This document shows, piece after piece, positions 8,540 to 16,209 of a stretch of DNA of 24,141 bases (position 1 is its first letter; each line of letters opens with the position of its first letter). Origin of the DNA: Candidatus Culexmicrobium profundum (GTDB taxonomy: Archaea; Thermoproteota; Methanomethylicia; Culexarchaeales; Culexmicrobiaceae); contig JANZKD010000007.1 of assembly GCA_025061245.1 (NCBI GenBank), forward strand, positions 1-24,141. Direction: 5' to 3'. The notes beneath the pieces were generated by a model. It had not been told where the DNA came from. It searched no databases and was given only the letters and a program-made list of their open reading frames with translations. Made by a program: the position numbers and the translations under genes.

Positions 8540-10762
8540 CTATAGTGTATATCTCATTATTTTGAAATATCTCTCTTCGCCTTTAGTTAAAATAGTATAT
8601 GCATTAACTTTTTTTGCAAAGTATACTATGTTTCCAAATGCTCTTCTGCAATACGGGCATCTTTCATAATATCCTTCATATGTTCTCATGCATTGTTTGC
8701 AATAGGTAATATCTTTGGTAAATGTAAAAGCTCCTAACTTTGTATTGTTTATAAACCATCTCATCACTTTTGCAAAGTACTCTTCATTAGGCACTGGTTC
8801 CTTTATATGGACATTAAATCCGTGACCATTTATTGCTTTTTCATGAAATTGTTCTTCTATTCTAATTCTTCTCCTTAGAGGAACTGACATATTTAGTGGA
8901 ATATGTGCATTAGCTGTGTATGTTACTTCTCTTCCAAGCTTTTCCTTTATTATGGCATAACCGAAATTGGCTATATCATTTTTCTCAAATCTGCTTTCTA
9001 CATCGTTTTCTAATGAAATATGAGTTAATCCTAGAAGTTTTCTTCTAGCACTTATCTTCTTCTTAATAAATTCAACTACCTTTTGAGCAAATCTTAATGC
9101 ACTATTATCTTCATGAATCCAAAAACCTGTATGTATCTTTACAGCCTCAGGTAAACCTATATATCCTACATTTCCAATGGCATCTTCAATTTTATAATAA
9201 TGTGATCCATCAACTATAAATCCAAGTAAAGGTAAATGACCACTCTCAAGCCGCCTTCTTATACTTTCTCTCTTTACGTCAAATGCCTTAATACATAATT
9301 CAACAGTATCTCCGAGATTATTGAAGAAACCGTCATCATCTCCCTTGGATTCTAATGCTATTCTTGGCAAATTTATTATCACTGTATCTAGGCATCCTCC
9401 TCTTATTTTCTTGGATTTTGTCACTGGGAAAATTCTGGAAAGATCCCATCCATAACTTACATCTTTATGTTGCCACTCCACATCTAAATTAATGAAATAA
9501 GGCAAGGTCCATCTTGATGTAAGCTTACATAACCTCATAAAAACCTCGTAAAATTCATCATCTTGCACTGCTTTCTTATCTAATTTAACAATCAATAATG
9601 GCGTTAAAAATGGTTTACCTAAATCGTCTCCTTCATACATGACTTGAATGATCATTTTGAATAATTCTAATGCTTCTTCATAGTATTCACTGTTAATTTC
9701 ACAAGAACTTTGCATACTAATGCCAATAGCTAGCGGAATCACATCTCCTCTTGAGGTTGGTGTTTGATTGAGATGTATGAGCATTTCCTTTAATGCTTTT
9801 TTTATCTCATTCGGAGCAAGTCCTCGAACATAAGGTGCAAGAATATAATTGAAATTGTCTATCAATTGTCCTACCGATAGATTACTTTGCATCATGTGCA
9901 CAAATCTGATTATGAAGTTTAATGCAGATCTAAATGATGTAGGTGGGCTACTATATGAGAATATTGGGCTCATATTTGCTGGTGCAAAACCATTTTCCAA
10001 AAAATAAGTCATGTCGTGATGAATTGTAGCGGGACGAAGTGACCAGTAATTTGCATTACATATGTGGATTTTTCCAGATAAATGCGCATCAGATACCTCT
10101 CTAGGTAAATGTTTAATTAATGTATATTCTTCCATAACTGCATCACCTGCCATGGCATGTATTTTGTCTGGTAATGCTCCTTCCTCATAAATAGCTTCTT
10201 TAACCAATTTCTCAACGTCATAAACTGGTAGCCCTAATCTAGTTAATGCATGGCGATAATCTTCTAGTCCTTGTTCCAACAATATTGCATTTACAAATTC
10301 TCTTATTAATGGTGCAGTTAAGTAGTCTATTTCTAACTTAATTAATCTCTCTTCTGCTTCTCTTGCAATGTCTTCGGCTAATTTTTTCGGTACATTAGCT
10401 TCTCTCATCAATGCTTCAACAATTTTCCTTCGTTCAAATGGCTCAATAGTTAGCCTTGAAGTCCTAACCATAAGTTCTCTTGACCTTCGTCTACTTATAT
10501 CTTCGAGTTCCCATAATATTTCCGTCATTATTTTTCCTATATCTGTAAGAATATACTTCCCTGTTCGAGGATTTGTCCGTATAAGCTGATTTTCAACAAG
10601 CATCCTTATATGATATCCAAATTTTCCTGCATCAGTTCTAGGCGATAAATTTAATTCTTGCATCAATTCAGTAAAGCTCATTTCACCTTCTCTGCTTAAT
10701 TTTTTCATAATTTCAATTCTTAACGTATTTGATAATGCATTAAGAACTTTTTCAATGGACAA
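8540..10762 (-). CDS. NrdD-family protein with winged helix and ATP-cone, lacking the radical glycine
   Basis: This 740-residue protein has, in order, an ArsR-like winged helix (about residues 1-85), an ATP-cone (about 98-190, VRTSRLTIEPFERRKIVEAL), an anaerobic ribonucleotide reductase (NrdD) domain (about 195-680, with INLPRIALES, GLPEAV and FWIHEDNSALRF) and a zinc site Cys688, Cys691, Cys702, Cys705. In active NrdD the tail after the zinc site carries the glycyl radical in an R-V-x-G-Y motif. Here the aligned segment is KKVNAYTILTKGE, with Ala721 for Gly. The early segment where NrdD usually has a catalytic Cys reads LRPATIHHD. No nrdG activase gene is nearby. The protein is therefore probably not a reductase; winged helix plus ATP-cone suggests a nucleotide-responsive transcription regulator. 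The start is TTG, leaderless behind a TATA element near 10790-10803. Confidence 0.85.
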   Translation of the reverse strand: MSIEKVLNALSNTLRIEIMKKLSREGEMSFTELMQELNLSPRTDAGKFGYHIRMLVENQLIRTNPRTGKYILTDIGKIMTEILWELEDISRRRSRELMVRTSRLTIEPFERRKIVEALMREANVPKKLAEDIAREAEERLIKLEIDYLTAPLIREFVNAILLEQGLEDYRHALTRLGLPVYDVEKLVKEAIYEEGALPDKIHAMAGDAVMEEYTLIKHLPREVSDAHLSGKIHICNANYWSLRPATIHHDMTYFLENGFAPANMSPIFSYSSPPTSFRSALNFIIRFVHMMQSNLSVGQLIDNFNYILAPYVRGLAPNEIKKALKEMLIHLNQTPTSRGDVIPLAIGISMQSSCEINSEYYEEALELFKMIIQVMYEGDDLGKPFLTPLLIVKLDKKAVQDDEFYEVFMRLCKLTSRWTLPYFINLDVEWQHKDVSYGWDLSRIFPVTKSKKIRGGCLDTVIINLPRIALESKGDDDGFFNNLGDTVELCIKAFDVKRESIRRRLESGHLPLLGFIVDGSHYYKIEDAIGNVGYIGLPEAVKIHTGFWIHEDNSALRFAQKVVEFIKKKISARRKLLGLTHISLENDVESRFEKNDIANFGYAIIKEKLGREVTYTANAHIPLNMSVPLRRRIRIEEQFHEKAINGHGFNVHIKEPVPNEEYFAKVMRWFINNTKLGAFTFTKDITYCKQCMRTYEGYYERCPYCRRAFGNIVYFAKKVNAYTILTKGEERYFKIMRYTL

Positions 10763-10830
10763 TGTATGTTTTTTCGTAAATTTTCCCCTATTATTATATA
10801 TCTAGTTTTTTATTTTTCTATTTTTATGTT

Positions 10831-11553
10831 TTATTTTTCAAGATTTAAATCAAAATTTTTTAATATATATAATAATTTTTCAACATTATCTACATGCGAT
10901 ACGGCAAGGGGAATTTGTTCTATTCTAGCAAGTTTTATCGCTAGAGAATCAACTCGTTCAGTACCATGGATGACAACTGCAGCTGGCTTTATAGGATGTA
11001 CTCTAATTGCCACCATGGGTGAACGTCCGCGACTGACCTTAGTGAATATTAATGCTCTCATAGATGTCGTTCCCATAAGTCTGAGAAAATCTATGCCTGA
11101 AAGAGTTTCAATACATTTTATGCTATCTACAACAGTATATCCAAATATTCTCCTATTACCAAGATGTTTACATGCTATAATTTCAGCGTTAATAATGTCA
11201 CAGAAATACCTGATCGATATAGGTTCAGAGAATTCTTTAATGTCTAATATTGCATCAGTTGATATAGTCATTATTTTCTCAAATTCTTTGAGTATGGGGT
11301 TTCCTCTTTTATTATCTATTTTCAATAATGTCTCAACGTATCTTTTTATGAATTTTGATCCCGGCGATCTTCTTCTACCTCCTTCATAATCGCTAATAAC
11401 TGATGGAGAAACACCCATGTTCATAGCCATTTCAATTTGCGTTATATTAAAGAATTCTCTCCATTTTTTCATAACAATCCATGGTCTATCTGAAAGTACA
11501 ATTTCACCTGCTATTTTTCTTGCAATTTCCTCTCTAGTCAATATTGGTCCCAT
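10831..11553 (-). CDS. Archaeal XRE-type transcriptional regulator
   Basis: The product is 240 residues. A lambda-repressor-like helix-turn-helix occupies about residues 33-75 (WREFFNITQIEMAMNMGVS then PSVISDYEGGRRRSPG), followed by a C-terminal domain of about 140 residues with a conserved-looking core (LMGTTSMRALIFTKVSRGRS and MVAIRVHPIKPAAVVIHG). The layout matches a widespread family of predicted archaeal regulators (COG1709-like). No ligand can be deduced. A TATA-like element (TTTTTATTTTATG, about 11567-11579 on the minus strand) suggests a leaderless mRNA. It reads toward the NrdD-like gene 68 bases away, but that gene has its own TATA element. Confidence 0.82.
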   Translation of the reverse strand: MGPILTREEIARKIAGEIVLSDRPWIVMKKWREFFNITQIEMAMNMGVSPSVISDYEGGRRRSPGSKFIKRYVETLLKIDNKRGNPILKEFEKIMTISTDAILDIKEFSEPISIRYFCDIINAEIIACKHLGNRRIFGYTVVDSIKCIETLSGIDFLRLMGTTSMRALIFTKVSRGRSPMVAIRVHPIKPAAVVIHGTERVDSLAIKLARIEQIPLAVSHVDNVEKLLYILKNFDLNLEK

Positions 11554-11645
11554 AAATAGTGTCCTGCAACATAAAATAAAAATATTAAGTTACTTCATTT
11601 TAGCAAGATTTAAATTGAGAAATTATATTGCATTTAAATGATAGA

Positions 11646-11738
11646 GGGGCCGTAGGCTAGCTTGGAAGGCTGCGGGGTTAGAGTAATTTCCCCCAATGGG
11701 TCCCCGTGACCGGAGTTCAAATCTCCGCGGCCCCACCA
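11646..11738 (+). tRNA. tRNA-Pro(UGG) with a 17-nt intron at 33/34
   Basis: Acceptor GGGGCCG/CGGCCCC, D stem GGCU/GGCU (wobble pairs at both ends), anticodon stem CGGGG/CCCCG, T stem CGGAG/CUCCG, A73 and an encoded CCA. Removing 17 bases at 11680-11696 leaves loop UUUGGGU, anticodon UGG. The splice sites fit a bulge-helix-bulge: exon GGGG pairs with intron CCCC, flanked by three-base bulges UU|A and AA|U. Cutting at the canonical 37/38 site would give anticodon AGA, which does not fit since there is no long variable arm for Ser. The last 22 bases overlap the 3' end of pheT on the other strand. Confidence 0.9.
11680..11696 (+). other. Intron of tRNA-Pro(UGG), non-canonical position 33/34
   Basis: The 17-base intron AGAGUAAUUUCCCCCAA forms the relaxed bulge-helix-bulge motif described for the tRNA, with a three-pair inner hairpin (GAG/UUC). 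Its outer helix is weak. Confidence 0.75.
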
Positions 11739-13423
11739 TATTTCTTTAGAATATACTTGAAAATCTTCTGTAAATTTAATTCAAAAGCAACTACGGGGTT
11801 TAAAATTTTAAATTTCATTAGTATCCTTGGATGTATTTCACCAAGAATTCCTATTTCATGTCTATCTTGCCCTTTCCCGATGATGACACGTGCAGTTCTT
11901 CCAGGGATGAACGCACTATGTGTGGTTGGTTCAAAATTAAATGGGATTCTACTTTTCTTAAGCATTAAATAGACTGCTATCGCTATTTTTTCATAACTTG
12001 CTTTAGAATCAGATATAGCCGAAGCTATTTTTAATATACTTATGCTTTTCGTATCTGTTTTTTCAGAGAACTTAGTGACATAACCTATTTCAAATACTTT
12101 TTGAGGGTGCTTTTTACCTATATTTTCACTTAAAAACTCGAGGATTCCTGGGAGTAACCATGTTCTTAATGTATTATGTTTAGGTGAGATTACATTTAGC
12201 ACTTTTATTGAATTTTCCTCATCCATACCTAAAAATTCATGTAAAATTTTCTCGTCAATTAAAGTATAATTTAAAATTTCTTGATAACCTAAACCGATCA
12301 TGTATTCCCTTATCTTTTCAATAAATCTAGTTAATCGATTTTCTCTCACTACACCATTACTTTTTAGCATACTACTTTCAACATCGTTAAATCCATATAC
12401 CAACAAAATATCCTCAATTACATCATTTACATGAGTTACATCAAATCGATAATATGGAACTAGAACATCAATATCTTTTCCATCTTTTATTTTGACTCCA
12501 TAACCTGCTCTTTCTAATATTTCTACAATCTTCTTTGCTTCTAAATTGATGTTAAGTAATTTTCTAGTTTTATCTATGTCCATTTTTATTACTTTTCTTC
12601 TTAATATAGGAGTTATCAATTCAGTATGAGGATATGAAACTATTGTTGTCCTTATTTTTCCTCCTCTTTCAGTCATATTGGCTACTGTTACATTAATAAT
12701 ATTATTAACTAATCCCTCTTCTACTCCTGTTACTTCAATGAATATTCGACTCGTTCCTTCATCTATCCTTGTTTCTTCACTGCAAGTGAGCATAGGTATT
12801 GATAAGACATTGCCCTTTGAATCAACAATTACAGGATGTCTCTCTAGTGCAAAGAATAAATGTCCATGAAGTCTACCCACATTTGTGTCAGTTAATATTT
12901 GCTTTGCATTCATAACTTTATCTTCACCTAGTGGTGTGAATTTTATTTCATCTGGATTCTTGCATGTAAATGTTATTGGAGGAGTTATTTTGTCAAAATC
13001 ATGTACAAATATTGATGCTTTACGTTTTCCTCGACAATACGTGTTGTGCACTTTTTCTTGAAATTGCTGTATCTGTTTTATCACGTCCCTACTTAATGAG
13101 ATATTTTCTATAAGTGTACAGGAAACACATGGTCTTATTTTCATGGCTTCATGACTAACATAGACTTTTACATCACTATTTTCTTGCTCAATGTCGATAA
13201 TCACTTTTCTTCCCAGATAATTTCGTATAACTCTTGAAACTCCCTCAACAGAGAAAAGATCCAATCTATCGATTGGGACTTCTATTTTAACTTCAGTTAT
13301 ACTGTCCTCTTTCACTCTACACTTAAATAGTGACAATATTTTCGAGATTTCCTTCTTACTTATTTTCTTACCGATTAATGAAAATAAATCATTCCATTTT
13401 ACTGATATTTCCAAGATAATCAC
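11717..13423 (-). CDS. pheT: Phenylalanyl-tRNA synthetase beta chain
   Basis: This 568-residue protein has the archaeal/eukaryotic type of beta subunit. Family features are VPIDRLDLFSVEGVSRVIR (B1), the KVHNTYCRGKRKASIFVHDFDKI region, LERAGYGVKIKDGKDIDVLVPYYRFDVTHVNDVIEDI (B5) and NYTLIDEKIL with SPKHNTLRTWLLPGIL near the C-terminus. It overlaps pheS by four bases (stop and start interlocked). Some usually constant segments are altered (SIPMLTCSEE where PPIINSEE is common), echoing the divergence of its partner. The last seven codons, including the stop at 11717-11719, are encoded on the antisense of the T arm and acceptor of tRNA-Pro(UGG). Confidence 0.9.
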   Translation of the reverse strand: MIILEISVKWNDLFSLIGKKISKKEISKILSLFKCRVKEDSITEVKIEVPIDRLDLFSVEGVSRVIRNYLGRKVIIDIEQENSDVKVYVSHEAMKIRPCVSCTLIENISLSRDVIKQIQQFQEKVHNTYCRGKRKASIFVHDFDKITPPITFTCKNPDEIKFTPLGEDKVMNAKQILTDTNVGRLHGHLFFALERHPVIVDSKGNVLSIPMLTCSEETRIDEGTSRIFIEVTGVEEGLVNNIINVTVANMTERGGKIRTTIVSYPHTELITPILRRKVIKMDIDKTRKLLNINLEAKKIVEILERAGYGVKIKDGKDIDVLVPYYRFDVTHVNDVIEDILLVYGFNDVESSMLKSNGVVRENRLTRFIEKIREYMIGLGYQEILNYTLIDEKILHEFLGMDEENSIKVLNVISPKHNTLRTWLLPGILEFLSENIGKKHPQKVFEIGYVTKFSEKTDTKSISILKIASAISDSKASYEKIAIAVYLMLKKSRIPFNFEPTTHSAFIPGRTARVIIGKGQDRHEIGILGEIHPRILMKFKILNPVVAFELNLQKIFKYILKKYGGAAEI

Positions 13424-14940
13424 ACCTCAAAGGGATTTTCTTGAAGTTTCTCTAATTTCCTCGTGAAAAGTTCTCTGATGTCGTTCAAATTAAAGTAGGA
13501 AAAAGCAAGCTTACTCGCATCTATGTTCCAAACTAATGTGGGTTTATTGATTTTCAAAATATTGGATGATATTTCTTCTCTCAAAACTCCCATTTTTGCG
13601 CACTCAATCCAACCAAGTCTTCTATGTCTAATGAGAATTTCAAATGTGGGCTCAGTATAGGGCTGATATGATGGCCTAACATAATAGTTTCTTATCTTCA
13701 ACTCTCTGAACAATATCTTTAAGAGCTCTTTAAGATTGCCCACATTTGCATCATCCTGACTATAGAGTATACTTATATCGATTGTTTCAATAGAATCTTT
13801 ATATCCTGTTTTAATTGCTCTGAATGTTCTATCTATACAAAAAATTTTAACAGTATCTTCCTTCTCTTTCTCGCTAACAATATACCTCAGTAATGCAGGT
13901 ATTGTCGATGTTCTTAATATAAGCCTCTTTGCATACTCAACACTCCAAGAATATTTCGGACCATCTAACTCACCTCTTTTCTTATGCAAATTCCTTATGT
14001 CATTTATTTTTTCCTTGTATGTTATCTCACCTATTGAAGGCTGCTTCAGTATTAATGGTTTCTCAAAGTCTCTAATCGGATTGTCCTGTGGATATAAAAG
14101 TATATCGAAATTCCAAAATTCTAGCTCAACAAGAGGTCCATACACCTCTTTAAATCCTAATTTGACAAGCAAATCTTTTATCCTATTGATAAAATCTGAA
14201 AAAAAGTGTTTATTTCCATAGTAAATTCTTGGAGGAGGGGCAGTTACATTATACTTTTTAATTTTCTTTTTCTTCCAAACTCTGTTTATAAGATGATTTC
14301 GAGTTAATATTGTAATTTCTGGCTCTTCTTTCTTCTTTAACATTTCCTTACCTTTCTTTGTTAAAAATATTATGATTTTCGATTCAGTATTAAACTCAAT
14401 TAATTTTCTTCTTTTTAAGATTTCTAACGTCTCCAATAATTCTCTATCAATTCCCTCAACAGTTTTCCATCTTTCATCTTCAGACATTTTTTCCAATATT
14501 TTTTCATCAATTTCCTTAGGTGGTTCTTTTTTGAAATTTGCTATTATCACTCCTTTTCGAATTTTCACCCATCCCTTTCTTCTTGCCCATCCAATTGCAC
14601 TTTTAATATTTTCCTCATTTTCACCTTTCATCTTGTTCATTAAGTCTTCTATTTTTATCTTTCCCTTATGCTTCATAATTAGTCTATAAATTCTTCTTTC
14701 TGGAAGACCCTTAGCAACTGCCTCCATTCCTCTAACAGTTAATCTTGCTTTTTTATAGGTTCTTGCACTTATCTTCACAGCCTTCTTCCTAGATAATCTC
14801 TCTAAAACTGAAAAGATAGTATCTCTATCAAGTTCACTCTTCTTTACAAGCTTATCTAAGCTACTTTTTCCCCCAAGCAAATAAATTTGTCTGAGAACTC
14901 TTTGTTCAATACTGCTCAGATCACCCATTTCTATCATCAC
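13420..14940 (-). CDS. pheS: Phenylalanyl-tRNA synthetase alpha chain, catalytically divergent
   Basis: At 506 residues, N-terminal winged-helix repeats (about 1-205) precede the class II domain (about 225-500). The fold is recognisable: EFWNFDILLYPQDNPIRD at 274-291, YSWSVEYAKRLILRTST at 330-346, YVRPSYQPYTEPTFEI at 420-435. But key positions differ from canonical archaeal PheS: QDHPAR is QDNPIR; RTHTT is RTSTI; the FHQVEG motif is replaced near 385-391 (ETIDISI); GGAGIFRPEV is replaced by CAKMGVLREEI; motif 3 GLGxxRLAM is NIDASKLAF, so the ATP-binding Arg is Lys. Either this is a paralogue with another role or a very unusual PheRS. It lies three bases after the UPF0173 gene and overlaps pheT, forming an operon. 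Confidence 0.85.
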   Translation of the reverse strand: MMIEMGDLSSIEQRVLRQIYLLGGKSSLDKLVKKSELDRDTIFSVLERLSRKKAVKISARTYKKARLTVRGMEAVAKGLPERRIYRLIMKHKGKIKIEDLMNKMKGENEENIKSAIGWARRKGWVKIRKGVIIANFKKEPPKEIDEKILEKMSEDERWKTVEGIDRELLETLEILKRRKLIEFNTESKIIIFLTKKGKEMLKKKEEPEITILTRNHLINRVWKKKKIKKYNVTAPPPRIYYGNKHFFSDFINRIKDLLVKLGFKEVYGPLVELEFWNFDILLYPQDNPIRDFEKPLILKQPSIGEITYKEKINDIRNLHKKRGELDGPKYSWSVEYAKRLILRTSTIPALLRYIVSEKEKEDTVKIFCIDRTFRAIKTGYKDSIETIDISILYSQDDANVGNLKELLKILFRELKIRNYYVRPSYQPYTEPTFEILIRHRRLGWIECAKMGVLREEISSNILKINKPTLVWNIDASKLAFSYFNLNDIRELFTRKLEKLQENPFEV

Positions 14941-14943
14941 GAG

Positions 14944-15612
14944 TTATATAGTAATCCATTCTCCTATTTGTGGTATTATTACCTTTATCTCAGGCAATTC
15001 ACTTTCAATCATTCTCTTAAATATACTTGGATCTTGCCTTATTACTGGGAATGTATTATAATGCATTGGAATAACTATTTTTGGTTTTATCATTTTTACT
15101 GCTTCTAAAGCCTCAATTGGTCCCATGGTATAATAACTTCCTATAGGAAGTAATGCCACCTTAGGTTTATATAATTCCCCTATAATCTTCATGTCTCCAA
15201 AAAGTCCTGTATCCCCTGCATGATAAAGGCTTTCATTTTCACATCTTATGATGAACCCTGTAGGTGCGCCTCTGCTGGAGGAATGAAAGGCTTGTACCAA
15301 TGTGATTTTTATCCCATCTAGTAAAACTGTTCCTCCAATATTCATTCCCAAGACATTATTGACACCTTGTTCCATAATGTATTGAACTAATTCGTAGATT
15401 CCAATCACTTTGGCATTAGTTCTTTTTGCTATCTCAACAGTATCTCCTATATGGTCACCGTGATCATGAGTTACAAGAATCATGTCAACATCTTTTATGT
15501 CTTCCGGCTTTTCCTTAGCTAATGGATTTCCAGATAGCCATGGATCTATTAGGATCTTTTTACCACATAACTCTACGTAAAAACCTGCATGGCTAAGCCA
15601 CTTTAACTTCAT
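14944..15612 (-). CDS. UPF0173 metal-dependent hydrolase (beta-lactamase fold)
   Basis: This is a metallo-beta-lactamase-fold protein of about 222 residues and unknown substrate. The metal motif THDHGDH is intact, preceded by LIDPWLSGNP and followed by HAGDTGLFGDM and IPMHYNTFP, the typical UPF0173 set. I chose the ATG at 15612 (MKLKWLSHAGF), which lies next to a GGGGGAG purine run and matches the family N-terminus; an upstream TTG at 15624 would add four residues. It is the first gene of the pheS-pheT operon. Confidence 0.9.
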   Translation of the reverse strand: MKLKWLSHAGFYVELCGKKILIDPWLSGNPLAKEKPEDIKDVDMILVTHDHGDHIGDTVEIAKRTNAKVIGIYELVQYIMEQGVNNVLGMNIGGTVLLDGIKITLVQAFHSSSRGAPTGFIIRCENESLYHAGDTGLFGDMKIIGELYKPKVALLPIGSYYTMGPIEALEAVKMIKPKIVIPMHYNTFPVIRQDPSIFKRMIESELPEIKVIIPQIGEWITI

Positions 15613-15694
15613 TTTCTCCCCCAACTAACCTATATGACTAATAAAATAAATTTTAATATGCATGAGTGAGTTAATGATTATGCGTTGAAGCCAA

Positions 15695-16168
15695 ATGTAC
15701 AATGATAACCTCAACAACATAGTTATACGGAGAATAAAAAATGAAGATGATTTACGAGCCGTATATATAATTGAGCAAATGTCATTTAATAACCCCTACT
15801 CCTTTGAGTTATTAAGCATACTTTCAAACTTACATTATGAAACATTTCTCCTAGCTGAAATTGACCATAGAATTATTGGCTATATTATGTTTATCATACA
15901 GAGGAATTATTTGGGCCACATTATTTCAATAGCTATTGACCCCCTATACAGGAGATCTGGAATAGCATCAAAATTAATGGAAGCAGCCGAAGATCATTTG
16001 AAAAAGAAAGGAATATTAGTTCTAAGATTAGAAGCCAGAGTGAGCAATTTAATAGCCAGAAAATTTTATTTAAAATTGGGATTTAAAAACGGTTACATAA
16101 TCCCTAATTATTATACAAATGGCGAATCAGCTTTGGTAATGTTCAAACTATTAAAGCAAGAAAAATAA
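15695..16168 (+). CDS. rimI: GNAT N-acetyltransferase, RimI-like
   Basis: This 157-residue protein has the acetyl-CoA binding signature IDPLYRRSGIASKLMEAAEDHL and the end motif RLEARVSNLIARKFYLKLGFKNGYIIPNYYTNGESALVM. Archaeal homologues acetylate protein N-termini or ribosomal proteins. It is 41 bases upstream of polB in the same direction, so probably co-transcribed. Confidence 0.9.
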   Translation: MYNDNLNNIVIRRIKNEDDLRAVYIIEQMSFNNPYSFELLSILSNLHYETFLLAEIDHRIIGYIMFIIQRNYLGHIISIAIDPLYRRSGIASKLMEAAEDHLKKKGILVLRLEARVSNLIARKFYLKLGFKNGYIIPNYYTNGESALVMFKLLKQEK

Positions 16169-16209
16169 GTTTGTCATTCCTCAAAAAAATAAGGGGGAAA
16201 GAATAAACA

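Noticed and set aside
10766..11389. 207-residue plus-strand ORF
   Set aside because: It is antisense to the XRE regulator, whose frame has a recognisable helix-turn-helix; the plus-strand translation has no family features.
11678..11684. tRNA-Pro(UGG) read with a canonical 37/38 intron, anticodon AGA
   Set aside because: It would call tRNA-Ser, but there is no long variable arm, A34 is unusual in archaea, and the bulge-helix-bulge supports 33/34 splicing.
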